From NCBI RefSeq assembly GCF_003573695.1, contig NW_020621603.1, forward strand, positions 19,951,116-20,015,115: a stretch of DNA of 64,000 bases, given 5' to 3'. Each line of letters opens with the position of its first letter. Within the stretch, counting starts at the first letter, position 1. The position numbers and the translations under genes are program-made. Positions 45,295 through 58,974 of the stretch are shown here, piece after piece. The notes under the pieces were generated by a model. It did not search any database, had not been told where the DNA came from, and saw nothing but the letters and a program-made list of their open reading frames with translations. The stretch is from Papaver somniferum (lineage: Eukaryota; Streptophyta; Magnoliopsida; Ranunculales; Papaveraceae).

Positions 45295-48150
45295 TGAAAA
45301 GACGAGGGTACCCAAATATACCTCAATCTAAAAATTTTCCACCTATAAGTCCTTTCTCCAAAAGTGATTGTCTATGGACTGAGTCGAGACAATACAACAA
45401 ATCGGTTCACACTTCATGTGATCGTCTATGGATACGAGATCGAGACAATATGGCAAGAAGATAACTTGTGTGATTGACTATGGATACAAGATCGAGACAA
45501 TGCAACAACGAATTACTTGATAAAAGGTTTGGACTTAACCAAACACAATAGGATTACTTATCAAGTAAATAGGAATTAACGTTTGTGTAATTTACTTTAT
45601 ATTATAATAACAACAATTATAATTTCGGAAAATAAAAGTAAATGACAATCAAGATTTTGTTAACGATGAAACCGCAAATGCAGAAAAACCCCGGTACCTT
45701 ATCCAGAATTGAATACTCTCAGGATTAAGCCGCTATACAAAATCAAACCAACTTCGTATAGTTGAGGTCCAGCAACTAAACATATAGTTCACCTAGTTCC
45801 GTCTGTATTCCCACGCCTCCGACCAGTAATAAGTCACGTATTTGGAACAATTCCTTTGGTTCGTATTCCAAACAGTAAAGGAACAAAAAATCTGTTTGGT
45901 ATTAACTCTTTTCAACCAAGTGTGAGTTCGACAAAAAATTCTTCTATTTATCTCAATAAACTCCTTTGTCAGGTTCTTAGATCTATCTTATTATCAACTA
46001 CCAAAGTAATTGTTAAGATTTTGCAATCAATACTTTTAATCACAAAGAATTGTATTGATACCGATCTACACAACTAATCAATCTAATCTATCACAAAGAT
46101 AAACCGATTATAGTTGGATCCTCTTTTGCCGAAACAAGTATTGTGCACACCAAAGATTATGAACCCAAATCAGAAATATTCAAAGTCTTCTTTGTCTTCA
46201 AATCTTCTTAGATCTTTAATAAACACCTGCACACAATCAACTTGAATCTCTTGTGATCAATCACGCACAGAACGGAGTCTGTTAACAATGGATTATCACA
46301 AGACGTCTTTAGATCTAGAAACAGTCCAAAGATCCTCGTCGAAACTTCGATCTAGTTTGAGTGAATCTTATATCATAAGAGAAGATTCTCAAGCATAAAC
46401 AAACTAGGTGCAATCAAAGTTCAACCAACGTTAGTCAATCAAATAAATCGAAAACAAAAGATAAACCACAATTATCTAGTTTCCCACCAACGGTACTAAT
46501 AGAGCTTCTCAATCCCAAAGAAGTCTTTAAACTGAGCGGCCGTAAGATATTTCGCCTAAATAGGTTACTCTCCTCTCCAAATAGGCGGCTTCACCAGTAG
46601 CAGCACAACTGAGATAATTTTGCTGTCTCTGAGGATTAGTTTGCTCGAAATGCAAACTTTGATATTTATAGACCAAGGAAGTTTGGACACCAAGGAATTT
46701 ACAAAACCGAAAATATTCTCAAGATATGCAATATATTCCAGATTCGGTTTCCATAATTCCTGGAAATGCTTTGTCCAAATAATTACCAAAAATCTCTTAG
46801 AAAATCTCCAACTAGCAAATGCACATTACTAATTTCATTTTCCAAAAATAAAATTAAAAAACTTAAATAAAATATTCTCAATTTATTTTATTCGATCCGA
46901 GATTTTCTTCCTTTAGCTATTAAGGAATAACTTTGAACAATTAAAGATAAGCGTTACTGCACATGTTCAAAGTATGTCGACATCCTTACTTTGTAAGTCC
47001 TCTTTCATACTTACAATATTGAAACCGATTTCCCACACGTCCAAACAAGTTTAGAATTGGTTCATCTGACTTTCATGAACTACGTGATTGATCAAGAACA
47101 CTCAATCACCAAACATGGGTTTCACAGTTCTACCAAAACAAGCTTCGGTTCTACCTCCACGTGAGTACTTTGCATAGTCACGCTAGTTACCAAAATTCGG
47201 TTGAATAGGTACTAGGATCGCTTCCCCACATATATATGGTATCTAACTTGTACTTGTTGCACATTTCCATAGGATCGGTTCCCTTTTGCCTAAAAACGTG
47301 TTGCACATGTCCACCGGATCGGTTCCCCTTTCTGTTAAAAACTTGTTGCACCTCATACAAGGATCGATTCCCCTTTGTGATAGGATGCACATCTTACTAG
47401 GATCGGTTCCCTTTTACCCAGAGTCGGTCATACCAATAACACTAAATCGATCATACTATCTCAAGTGATTACTTAAGATCGGTTTCACTAATAAAAGTCA
47501 TACCAATACAAAAGTCAGGCCTTGTGAATAGTTTTACCAAGAACATAAACAAGTCATGACGGTTATACTAATCACACATATTGGTAGTTCAAAAGATATG
47601 GAATGAATAACAATACCAATAATGCCTGGCGATTTCTCTTTCGATTCACAAAACAAGTTCATGAATTTACTTCCTTAAAACAAATGTAAAACATTGTTTC
47701 CTAGGATGAAATCTTCACCTTATACCCATAACTAATCACAATATCATTCAAACGATTATGTCGATGTCTTATCTACAAAGTTTAATGGTTAGTCAATAAA
47801 CCTCTTATTGTATTCCTTAATACTATGTCTAACTAGAGTGTAATCATTCATGCTTCACAGTTTTGTTTTTAATATGCACGACTTGAAAGATACGTTAGGG
47901 AATGAAACAGCTCAAGTCAAATATCACTAACCTCAAGTGGAAGGATGATGTTGTCGTTGTAGCTCCTTACTTCTTCAAGTCTTCACAATACATGTAATGT
48001 CTCATATCCTAATACTTTCAAGCTAACCTATACGAAGTTGACTCTAGTACATAATCAAGCGACTCTTAAATGAGTTTTGCCTCACTAAAATATGACAACC
48101 AAACTTGACATACCAACGCTTGGTGGGTTCAACCGAGCTATGCTCAAACA
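45295..48150 (-). repeat. 3' LTR of element B (2856 bp)
   Basis: Reversed termini TGAAAAGACGAGGG and GAGCTATGCTCAAACA. Matches 51933-54826 closely over the whole length. Confidence 0.92.
47205..47425 (-). repeat. U3 array with GGATCGGTTCCCCTTT in 3' LTR of B
   Basis: Five units of about 50 bases, each with GGATCGGTTCCCCTTT or GGATCGATTCCCCTTT and a TTGCAC word. The matching array in the 5' LTR lies at 53880-54095, a looser version in the LTR of C at 54840-55020. Confidence 0.8.
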
Positions 48151-48172
48151 ATCTCCCCTTTGTCAATTTTAG
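48151..48172 (-). other. Polypurine tract of element B
   Basis: The minus strand reads GACAAAGGGGAGAT directly before the 3' LTR, preceded by CACTAAAATT as in elements A and C. It primes plus-strand DNA synthesis in retroelements. Confidence 0.8.
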
Positions 48173-50455
48173 TGACAAAACTCTTACATCATATGGATAA
48201 ACAAATTACAAGAATTCATTACACATACGCTTGATTCCCGAATTCAACAACACAATAACCTGTATACATTCAATCCTTAAATGTCGTTGTTGACATTATA
48301 ATAACAAAGCTAATACTCCCCCTAAAGGTAAGATAGGTAGAATTTATCAATACGCACGTCTTTGTTATTCCTTTGTAATCCATATAACTACAAGTATCAT
48401 ATGATATGCTACTCCCCCTTAGTTTATGCTTTTACTCTTTCGTTAGATAAACATTTAAGCACCAATGTCCTTTCCCTTAGTGATACCAATCAATATAAAT
48501 CAATACCAGTATCACTTGTTTAGTCCATATATTTCTCCCCTTTTTTGTCACAAAATGACAAAGAAACTAAAAAATAAAGGACAAATCGAAAGGATCTTAC
48601 AAATCTTAATAGGCTTGAAACCTATAGAGTTAAGCACGAGGGTTCCACACACCATTTTTCATAACCAATATCAAAACCGAAACTACAAAGTAATTTTATT
48701 TTGATATGTTACCAAGAAAACAATTGCCCGAAGCAATTTTCCCTAATAGTTTAGCAAACCAAAAATCGACTAAGCACCTTAGTTCTTTTGCTAAACCGAT
48801 TGTACAAATACAATCGCTTGTTCGATAAGACCAAAATAAAGATAACTCTATTTTTCTCATCAGGTTCTAATTATCCATATAACTTAGACCTTTAAATTTT
48901 AAACAAGACAAGTACTAGGTTAGTTAACTAGCATTTCTTGTTAAGGCCTTCGATTAGACTTGAATAACCGAAACCTCCTCTTTGATAAGTCTAACTAAGA
49001 TCAGAATTAACTTAGTTTCTCTTATCCAGAATCGAATTGGACTAAACAATTCATCTTGTAAACCTTTTCTTTCGTCAATCCATAAACAATTCATACAAAC
49101 CAAGTAAATCAACTTGCATAATTATTCACCTCAACCGGAAGCACTTGAAACAACATAGACATTAAAGCACCGCAATTGCACCGAAATTTTGTAAGCCTAA
49201 ACGATTGATACCAAACAATAAAGCAAGATAACAATAGTTTTTCTTAACCGAAACCAATTGAATCACACACACATACATACACAAATAATGGAATAAAACA
49301 TCAATTGTACCGAAATTTTGTTAAGCAAAAGCAATAAATATGTGAAATAAAATCAGGCTTTTCTTAAACAGGAAAACAATTAACTAACAAGATTAATACC
49401 TCAAATTTCGCATCCTCTTCTCCAATATGTTTGCATCTTCTTCCAGGGAGAATTGATATTGAAATATCATTATGTTGTCATCCTTATGAAAAACAAAAGA
49501 ATAACAACAACCAACCTTTACCAGAGAAAGGTTGAAAACCGATTTTTAACTATTGCAAGCAAAAGTTGAAAATCCCGAAACACATATGCTTTTATGGTAA
49601 ACCAAACGATTCAACATATTTTGACTTTTTCACATATTGTTTCTATCATAATCCCTCATGATCCTTTGATAAGCCTACCAACATGGGCTAGATATTAATC
49701 CCGCTAAACCAAAAAGTCACCCAAACCATAAGGGTTCACAACAATGAGATTGAATATCAAGGTTAGTAAAACCGAAATCAAACATCCCATAAAAATACAT
49801 AACAATAATATAAAACATTCAAGCACAGGCTATGTAAATCAAAAACTATCACAAGCAAAATTATAAATCAAATAATTTTATTCATAATAGACCTAATACA
49901 ATCATTGAAAGAAATAAAAAAATCGGAGTTTATCATTCTCTTCTCAGTTCTTGTGAAGATTGCGTTCAAAAATTGGATTCAAATTCTTCTGACCACTTCC
50001 TTGTTCAGTAGATAATTTGTTCATCTCAAACTGTTGAGAATGAAGATTAGCTAGTACTTATTTTGAATCCTTTGTCATCGGCTCATGATATCTAATACAA
50101 CCTTTAACAGTAAGAATCTTTTTCCTTAGAGAATCTTGAGAGTTATCATGAAGAAAGACATCATGAGCTTCAGTCACAACTAATGCACAAAGTGCTAAAT
50201 CATCAAGAGATGATCCTCCTTTTATCGATTTCTCCATTGAAATAAAATAGTCTTCTTTCGGATAGGAAGAAGGTATATATGATGGGATAAAATCAAGAAA
50301 TAATTTGGTTTATGTAAACCGAAAATATCTTTCCCAAAAATAAAAGATTTTTATTATTTTTCACTAAAAAAACAGTCATGAACAACTTGCCCAGATTTAT
50401 GCTTCCTCACAATCAGAATTTTTGGCAACAAGTGAGGATGCATACTTCAACACAA
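48173..50455 (-). other. Non-coding 3' half of the internal region of element B
   Basis: No supported ORF. The first 1.7 kb is matched by element C (55760-57237 and 60848-61030), so it is conserved between elements whose coding parts differ. An isolated open stretch near 50260-50080 (about 60 codons, starting MEKSIKGGSSLDD) has no recognised relatives. Confidence 0.5.
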
Positions 50456-50803
50456 TCAGTGTGTGTTGAGGTGAGAATTATTCTCACCATAGTTATTAAC
50501 AAAGACATCCTTAGGATAGCTTATAAACACAATAGGATGTGTTTCCTTTTGTTCTTTCTTTCTCTTGTAATTGCAAGAGTTTGCAATTTCCCTTTTTGAT
50601 CTCATAAACTTACAAGTCTTCTTTATCCCCTTGTGAAGTGCTTTGATAAGTTTATTTCCAAGGAAGATTGTAGTGTGATTATTTCTTTCACGTGAAGAAC
50701 TTATCAAGTTATTAGAAAAACTAGTTTCTGATTCTCTTGGTTTTTCACCCAATTTTTCTTGTTCAGATTTTACCATACGGGTTTTATCTGAAAGGAATTT
50801 CAA
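50456..50803 (-). CDS. Lys-rich reading frame downstream of gag in element B
   Basis: About 115 codons starting at an ATG at 50803 if the frame is used separately; it may originally have been joined to gag, since the sequence upstream is nearly open (a helix-like LLEKLEL segment precedes it). It is rich in Lys, Arg, Asn and Ser with basic runs (KGIKKTCKFMRSKRE; YKRKKEQKE). No protease, integrase or RT motif. The position corresponds to the basic frame after gag in element F. Function unknown. Confidence 0.4.
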   Translation of the reverse strand: MKFLSDKTRMVKSEQEKLGEKPRESETSFSNNLISSSRERNNHTTIFLGNKLIKALHKGIKKTCKFMRSKREIANSCNYKRKKEQKETHPIVFISYPKDVFVNNYGENNSHLNTH

Positions 50804-50845
50804 AAGGTTTTCAAGAACCAGGCTTAACCTTTTATTTTCCTTAAT

Positions 50846-51862
50846 TTACAACTCAAGCTTCTCTAGGAGTTGATTAGAATCACAGGATTCATCATTGTTA
50901 GAGTTGGAAAGAAGTGCATTACAATCAGATATTTCTTCATTGGATTCTTCCTCCGGAATACCATCAAGAGTGGAGACATACGCCTTGTTGCACTTATGAG
51001 TTCTTCTGTTGGGACAATGCTTTTCCATATGTCTGAATCTACGACACTTAAATCATTTTACCTCATCATTACCCTTTTTATGGCAAAGGGATAATGTATC
51101 ATGAACATGTTTATCAAAAGATAAGATGTCCTTAATTCGCTGCACTAGAAGCACAATAGTTGAGTCAATCTCTTTTTCAACAGGTACCTTGTCCTTTTGG
51201 CAACGTTTCCCAGTTTGATTCTTCAGCAGAATTTCTCTATCAAAGATCTTTAACTTCCCTACAAGAGAGATTCAGGAAAGTATATAAAGATCATTTCCTT
51301 CTATTATGGAATGTTTCTTAGACTCGTATCTGGATGGTAACGATCTGAGAATTTTGCATACTATTTCCTTTTCAGGTATAGCCTTTCCAAGAAAGAAAGA
51401 TGCATTAACAATCTTAGAAAGTTTAGAGTTAAACTCCTCGAAAGTATCGTTATCATCCATTTTGAGGTGTTCCCATTCAGATGAAAGGGAAAGAAGTCTA
51501 GCTTTTGTTTCAGAATCATTTCCCTCGAATACAGTTTCAAGAATATCCCATGCTTCTTTAGAAGTCCTACAAGTCAGCACATGGTGTATAAGATCATGAC
51601 TAACTGCATGTATAATGGCATTCAAAATATCAGAATTCTGCTCTGCAAGAATCCTTTCTTCATGAGTATAACACGCTAAACGTTTGAACTCTGTTTTCGA
51701 ATAATCCGTCGGTTGTTGATATTCGTCTTTCATTAATATCCAAGTATTAAAATCTCGAGATTGAAGAAAAGCTTTCATAGCATACTTCCATAATGGGTAA
51801 TTTGTCCCATTAAATCTTGGAGGTACGTTAACTGAAGTCGATTCATGAGAACTCGAGTTCAT
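50846..51862 (-). pseudogene. Broken Copia gag (UBN2 type) of element B
   Basis: ATG at 51862 lies about 55 bases after the PBS. Residues 1-196 are open: VNVPPRFNGTNYPLWKYAMK, NSDILNAIIHAV, SKEAWDILETVFEGND and IVCKILRSLPSRYE are typical of plant UBN2/DUF4219 gag. A stop at 51274-51272 ends this part. The rest is recognisable to the zinc knuckle near 51050, where the frame reads stop, then FKCRRFRHMEKHC: the codon for the first cysteine has become TGA. An acidic tail (PEEESNEEISD) follows. Gag packages element RNA; this copy cannot make the full protein. Confidence 0.88.
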
Positions 51863-51914
51863 TCTTATAGTATGGATCGCACCAAACACAGATTGTTAGA
51901 TCTTTTTGTGTTTG

Positions 51915-51932
51915 CCTGCTCTGATATCCAAT
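51915..51932 (-). other. Primer-binding site of element B, with one extra base
   Basis: The plus strand reads CCTGCTCTGATATCCAAT; its reverse is the iMet-type PBS with one inserted base (TGGATATCAG instead of TGGTATCAG). This would weaken primer pairing and suggests decay after insertion. Confidence 0.85.
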
Positions 51933-54826
51933 TGAAAAGATGAGGGTATTCGAATATACCTCAATCTAAAACTTTTCCACCTATAAGTCCTTTCTCCGAA
52001 AGTGATTGTCTATGGACTGAGTCGAGACAATACAACAAATCGGTCCACACTTCGTGTGATCGTCTATGGATACGAGATCGAGATAATACGACAACAAGAT
52101 AACTTGTGTGATTGACTATGGATATGAGATCGATACAATGCAACAAAGAAGTATGTTTACTTGATAAAAGGTTCGGACTTAACCAAACACAATAGGATTA
52201 CTTATCAAGTAAATAGGAATTAACGTTTGTGTAATTTACTTTAGATTATAATAACAACAATTATAATTTTGGAAAATAAAAGTAAATGACACAGCAAGAT
52301 TTTGTTAACGAGGAAACCGCAAGTGCAGAAAAACCCCGGGATCTTGTCCAGAAATGAATACTCTCAGGATTAAGCCGCTATACAAAATCATACCAACTTC
52401 GTATAGTTGACACCAAGCAACTAAACCTATAGTTCACCTAGTTCCGTCTGTATTCCCACTCCTCCGACCTGTAATAAGTCACGTACTTGGAACAATTCCT
52501 TTGGTTCGTATTCCAAACAGTAAAGGAACAACAAATCTGTTTGGTATCAACTCTTTTCAACCAAGTGATGTGAGTTCGACAGAAGGCTCTTCTGTTTATC
52601 TCAATAAACTCCTTTATCAGGTTCTTAGTTACCAAAGTAATTTTTAAGATTTTGCAATCAATAATTTTAATCACAAATAATTATATTGATGCCGATCTAC
52701 ACAACTAATCAATCTAATCTATCACAAGGATAAACCGATTATAGTTGGATCCTTTTTTACCGAAACAAGTATTGTGCACACCAAAGATTATGAACTCAAA
52801 TCATAAATCTTCTTCAAAGTATTCTTTATCTTCAAATCTTCTTAGATCTTCAATAAACACCTGCACACAATCAACTTGAAACTCTTGTGATCAATCACGC
52901 ACAGAACGGAGTCTGTTAACAATGGATTATCACAAGACGTCTGTAGATCTACAAACAGTCTAAAGACACTCGTCGAAACTTCGATCTAGTTTGAGTGAAT
53001 CTTATATCAGAAGAGAAGATTCTCAATCATAAACAAACTAGGTGCAATCAAAGTTCAACCACCGTTAGTCAATCAAATCAATCGAAAACAAAATATTTAG
53101 TCAATCAAATCAATCGAAAACAAAATATAAACCGCAATTATCTAGTTTCCCACCAACGGTACTAATATAACTTCTCAATCCCAAAGAAGTCTTTAAACTG
53201 AGCGGCCGTAAGAGATTTCGCCTAATTAGGTTACTCTCCTCTCCGAATAAGCGGCTTCACCAGTAGCAGCACAACTGAGATAGTTTTGCTGTCTCTGAGG
53301 ATTAGTTTGCTCGAAATGCAAACTTTGATATTTATAGACCAAGGAAGTTTGGACACCAAGGAATTTCAAAAACCGAAAATATTCTCAAGATATGCAATAT
53401 ATTCCAGATTCGGTTTCCATAATTCCTGGAAATGCTTTGTCCAAATAATTACCGAAAATCTCTTAGAAATCTCCAACTAGCAAATGAACATTACTAATTT
53501 TCATTTTCCAAAAATAAAACTAAAAACCTTAAATAAAAGATTCTCAATTTATTTTGTTCGATCCGGGATTTTATTCCTTTAGCTATTAAGGAATAACTTT
53601 GAACAATTAAAGATATGCGTTACTGCACATGTTCAAAGTATGTCGACATCCTTACTTTGTAAGTCCTCTTTCATACTTACAATATTGAAACCGATTTTCC
53701 ACACTTCTAAACAAGTTTAGAATTGGTTCATATGATTTTCAAGAACTACCTGATTGATCAAGAACACTCAATCACCAAACATGGGTTTCACGGTTCTACC
53801 GAAACAAGTTTCGGTTCTACCTCCATGTGAGTACTTTGCATAGTCACGCTAGTTACCAAAATTCGGTTGACTAGGTACTAGGATCGGTTCCCCACATATA
53901 CATGGTATCTAACTTGTACTTGCTGCACATTTCCATAGGATCGGTTCCCCTTTGCCTAAAAACGTGTTGCACATATCGAAAGGATCGATTCCCCTTTATG
54001 CTAAAAACTTGCTGCACCTCATACAAGGATCGATTCCCCTTTGTGATAGGTTGCACCTCTTACTAGGATCAGTTCCCTTTTACCCAGAGTCGGTCATACC
54101 AATAACACTAAATCGATCATACCATCTCAAGTGATTACTTAAGATCGATTTCACTAATAAAAGTCATACCAATACAAAAGTCAGGCCTTTGTGAATAATT
54201 TTACCAAGAACATAAACAAGTCATGAGCGGTCATACTAATCACACATATTGGTAGTTCAAATAATATGCGATGAATAATAATACCAATAATGCCTGGCGA
54301 TTTCTATTTCGATTCACAAAACAAGTTCATGAGTTTACTTCCTTAAAACAAATGTAAACACATTGTTTCCTAGGATGAAATCTTCACCTATACCCATACA
54401 TAATCACAATAGCATTCAAACGATTATGTCGATGTCTTATCTACAAAGTTTAATGGTTAAGCAATAAACCTCGTATTGTATTCCTTAATACTATGTCTAA
54501 CTAGAGTATAATCATTCATGCTTCGCATTTTTGTTTTCAATATGCACGACTTGAAATATACGTTAGGGAATGAAACAGTTTAAGTCAAATATCACTAACC
54601 TCAAGTGGAAGGATGATGTTGTCGTTGTAGCTCCTTACTTCTCCACTTCTTCAAGTCTTCGCAATACTTGAAATGTCTCATATCCTAATACTTTCAAGCT
54701 AACTTATAAGAAGTTGACTCTAGTACATAATCAATCGACTCTTAAATGAGTTTTGGCTCAATAAAATATGACAACCAAACTTGACATACCAACACTTGGT
54801 GGGTTCAACCGAGCTATGCTTTAACA
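51933..54826 (-). repeat. 5' LTR of element B (2894 bp)
   Basis: Reversed termini TGAAAAGATGAGGG and GAGCTATGCTTTAACA. It differs from the 3' LTR by scattered substitutions and a short duplication near 53091-53125 (the AGTCAATCAAATCAATCGAA word is doubled), so the element is not new. Confidence 0.92.
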
Positions 54827-55746
54827 TGGATAACTAAGTACCAGGATCGGTTACCACTATTTATGGTACTTACTTGTGATCGGTTGCACAAGTTATAGGA
54901 TCAGTTACACCAATTACTAAACCTTGTTAACCCACTACAAGGATCGATTACACATCTTGTGATTAGTCCCACCAAGTTTTAGGATCGGCTACCCAATGAC
55001 TAGGAATGATCACACCAATTACAAATATCGATCATACCATTTCAGGTAATTACTTAAGATTGGTTTCACTAATAAAAGTCATACCGATACATAAGTCAGG
55101 CATTGTGAATAGTTTTACCAAGATACATAAACAAGTTATGAGCGGTTATATTAATCATACATATTGGTAATCCAAAAATTTGCAATGAATAACAATACCA
55201 ATAAGCATAGCGATTTCCCTTTCGATTCATAAAACAAGTTTATGAATTGTACTTCCTTTAAACGAATGTAAAACATTGTATCCTAGGAAGAAATCTTCAC
55301 CCATACCCATACATAATAACAATAGCATTCATAAGATTATGTCGATGTCTTATATATGAAGTTCAAAAGATAGGCGTTATACTTCGTATTATAATTTCTT
55401 AATACTACGTCTAACTAAAGTATAATCATTCACAGCTTCGCAGTTATGTTTTCAATATAGCACGACTTGAAAGATATGTTAGGAATGAAACAGTTCAAGT
55501 CAAAATATTACTAACCTCAAGAGGAAGGATGATGTCGTCGATGTATCTCTTTACTTCTTCACATTCTTTAAGTCTTCGAGTAATACTTGTAAGTCTCATA
55601 TCCTAATAACTTTCTAGATAACCTATATGAAGTTGACTCTAGTAAATAATCTAGCGACTCTTTAAATGAGTTTTGGTTCACTAAAATATGACAACCAAAC
55701 TTGACATACCAACGCTTGGTGGGTTCAACCGAGCAATGCTCTAACA
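54827..55746 (-). repeat. 3' LTR of element C, right part
   Basis: Continues the LTR interrupted at 45294 and ends GAGCAATGCTCTAACA at 55746, followed by a PPT. Its repeat array (54840-55020) uses GGATCGGTTACAC-like units rather than the CCCCTTT units of B. Confidence 0.85.
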
Positions 55747-57237
55747 ATCTCTCCCTTTGTCAATTTTAGTGACAAAAATCTTACATCATATGGATAAACA
55801 AATTACAAGAACTCATTAAACATACGCTTGATTCCAAGTTTCAACAACACAATAACCTGCATATATTCAATCCTTAAATGCCGTTGTTGACATTATAATA
55901 ACAAAGCTAATACTCCCCCTAAAGGTAAGATATGTAGATTTCCAATCCATACGTCTTTGTTATTCCCTTTTTAGTTAAGATAACCACAAGTATCAATATG
56001 ATATGTTACTCCCCCTTAGTCTATGCTTTACTCTTTCGTTAGATATACCGTTTAAGCACCATTGTCCTTTCCTTTGTGATACCAAATCACTTGTTTACTC
56101 CATATATTTCTCCCCCTTTTTGACACAAAATGGCAAAGGTACGAGCAAATAAAGGACAAACCGAAAGGATATTACAAATCTTAAAAGACTTGCAACCTAT
56201 AAGAGTTAAACACGAGGGTTCCACACACCATTTTAGATAACCAATATCAAAACCGAAACTACAAAGTAATTTTGTTTTGATATGTTACCATAGGAAACAA
56301 TTTCCCAAAGGAATTTTCCCCAATAGTTTAGCAAATTAAAAATTGACTGAGCACCTTAGTTCTTTTGCTAAACCGATTGTACAAATACAATCGCTTGTTT
56401 GATAAGACCAAAATAAAGATCTGAATTAGACCTTTCACTTTAAACAAGACAAGTACTAGGTTAGTTAACTAGTATTTCTTGTTAAGGCATTTGAATAACT
56501 GAATCCTCCACTTTGATAAGTCTAACTAAGATCAGAATTAACTTAGTTTCTCTTATCCGGAATCGAATTGCACTAAACAATTGATTCCCAAAACCTTTTT
56601 GTTAAGCCATAAACAATTCAAACAACCCAAATAAACCAACTTGCATAATTATTTATCTCAACCGGAAGCAATTGAAACAAACATAGACATTAAAGTACCG
56701 CAATTGCACCAAAATTTCGTTAAGCCTAAACAATTGATACCAAACAATAAAGCAAGATAACAATAGTTTTTCTCAATCTGAAACAATTGAATCATACACA
56801 CATCCATACACAAATAATGGAATAAACATCAATTATACCGAAATTTTGTTAAGAAAAAGCAAAATATATGCAATAAAACCAGGCTTTTCTTAAACATGAA
56901 AACGATTAACTAAAAAATTCGATTCCTCAAGCTCCGCATCCTCTTTACCCCAGAAAATATATCATTAAGCGCAAGTTCACATAGAACTCTCCCCCGTTGT
57001 GTTGTCATCCTCTCGCAAGAAAAAAAACAACAACAAAAGGCAAACTTTACCAGAGAAAGGTTGAAAATCGGTTTCAACTAATGCTGCAAAAGTTGAAAAA
57101 CCGAAACACATATGCTTTTATGCTAAACCAAAAACGATTCAACAGATTGTGACTTTTTAACACATGAGTTTCAATCGTAACCCCTTATGATCCTTTGATA
57201 AAGCCTACCAACATGGTCTAGAACTCAATCCCGCTAA
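55747..57237 (-). other. PPT and non-coding 3' internal sequence of element C
   Basis: The PPT reads GACAAAGGGAGAGAT on the minus strand. The remainder aligns with 48151-49695 of element B and has no supported ORF. Confidence 0.6.
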
Positions 57238-58974
57238 ATCAATGTAGATGGGGAAAAACGATTTGCTGGTTTTTAAGGAATTGAGGAGACGACCGTACGG
57301 AGGAGACTCCTCGAACCGAGCGAAATTATAAACCTCATACAGATGCACCGCTGCAAAGGGGGTGCTTTAGATTCGATAGATCAATCTGTAGTACTCCGGC
57401 CTAAACCAAGACAATAACCGTTCCAGAGTAAATTCGGTCACAAGAGAGGATGGGTTGATCTATAGGAGGGAAGCTGAGAAATGTGTGGAATCAATGGTAA
57501 TCAAAGATTGTGGGTGTGTGAATTCTGAATACGATAATCTCTGAGTGATTTAAATTGCTCAATTGAGAGTAGTTGCTCAATTGATAAGTTGATGATCTCG
57601 TGTTGTCAGTTTGACGTGAGATTGATGATACTGATGATGCCTATGATTAAATCATGATTCAGAGACTCATTTATATTGCTGGAATTGTAGACACCATGAT
57701 TCCATGAAGTGTGACAGTTGATGGAATCAAGGAGTGGGGAAGTGGAGATCGTGTTTGAAACCAGTTGCTCAACGTGTGGAGACTTGGTCGATTTTACACC
57801 CACTACCTCGTGAATTCCTTCAACTGATTGCACGACTTTCTCTCATTCCATCGTGTGTTTGAACACACGTGTCGTAGACCGCCAGACCAAAACCCTAAGT
57901 GATATCCCCCAAGTGACACGATTGACGTCTCGTGGTTTGTTAATCAATTGATGACTTCGTGGTTTGATGGGACGACGAGTCCATGTAGTTGCTGAGTTGA
58001 ACATGATGTTCTGAAACTCATGAGTTGAACATGTCATGATATAGAGGTATAGTTCTTACGATGAAGTGAGCAAGTATTGCTCATTCGATGGATCGTTGAA
58101 TATTGATTTTTGAACCAATATCCCTTGGTTTGAGAAAATATTTATCATCTGAGCAAGTGTTGCCCATGTGATGAATTGTTGAATATTTGATCGTCTGAGC
58201 ATGTGTTGCTCATCTGATGGATTATTGGCAGCGTACCAAAAATATTAATTAGAATAATGGTCGTTGAACCGAGCATAATTAATAAAATTAATGACCATGA
58301 GGTCGTCATAAAATTATTAAGGTTGGAATCTGAAATGATGATCCTTGGATTCAGAAACCCTAATTTGATCAATTGATGATCAATACATGGTTCATCAGAA
58401 TTTCAACCATGGGACGAAGGAGGGAGAGACTACATGGGACCGTGGATTAACCATGTAGTGTCCATATTCTCACGTGAGCAAATACGAAGAACTCATGAAG
58501 AGTTGACGATTTGTTGGTGGAAGAATTATTATATGATGACTTAATCATTTATTCAAAATGCTCTTCTGAGCCTTAGGCGAGAAAACCTAATTAATTATGA
58601 CGAGGCGAGGGACCGACCATGGAGTCATGAAACCGGCCCTGGGTTGTCCCGTGACCGCCTGACGATCACTTCATGAAAATCCAAAGTGTTTGGAAGAGTT
58701 TTGGACCTAATACGAGCAATTGTCCAAATTAGGTCAAAACTGTGAAAATTGATGAGACCGGCTTCCGTGAGCCAAAGAGCCAATCTTGATCGGTCAAGAT
58801 AGCGTGCTCGTGTCCCCAAGACGTCTGCATCTCAGTCCTAAGAATTTGATATTTTCTGGCGTGCAATTGAGCATCCATTCGAGAAAATATGTCAAAATTA
58901 GGGTTTCGACGAAACTGAGGAAAACACCATGAGATGATGAAAAATAATTATAAAATAAGGAATGAGGAGGCGTG

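Larger units (their letters stand above)
45295..54826 (-). mobile_element. Element B: complete pol-less Copia-type element inserted in the LTR of C
   Basis: Minus-strand order: 5' LTR (54826-51933), PBS (51932-51915), gag (51862 downwards), a Lys-rich frame (50803-50456), a long non-coding part, PPT (about 48165-48151) and 3' LTR (48150-45295). Internal length is about 3.8 kb, too short for gag plus pol, and no pol motif is visible. The flanks TTGCT and TGGAT agree at three of five bases. The LTR sequence of C runs on across the insertion, which confirms the nesting. Confidence 0.9.
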
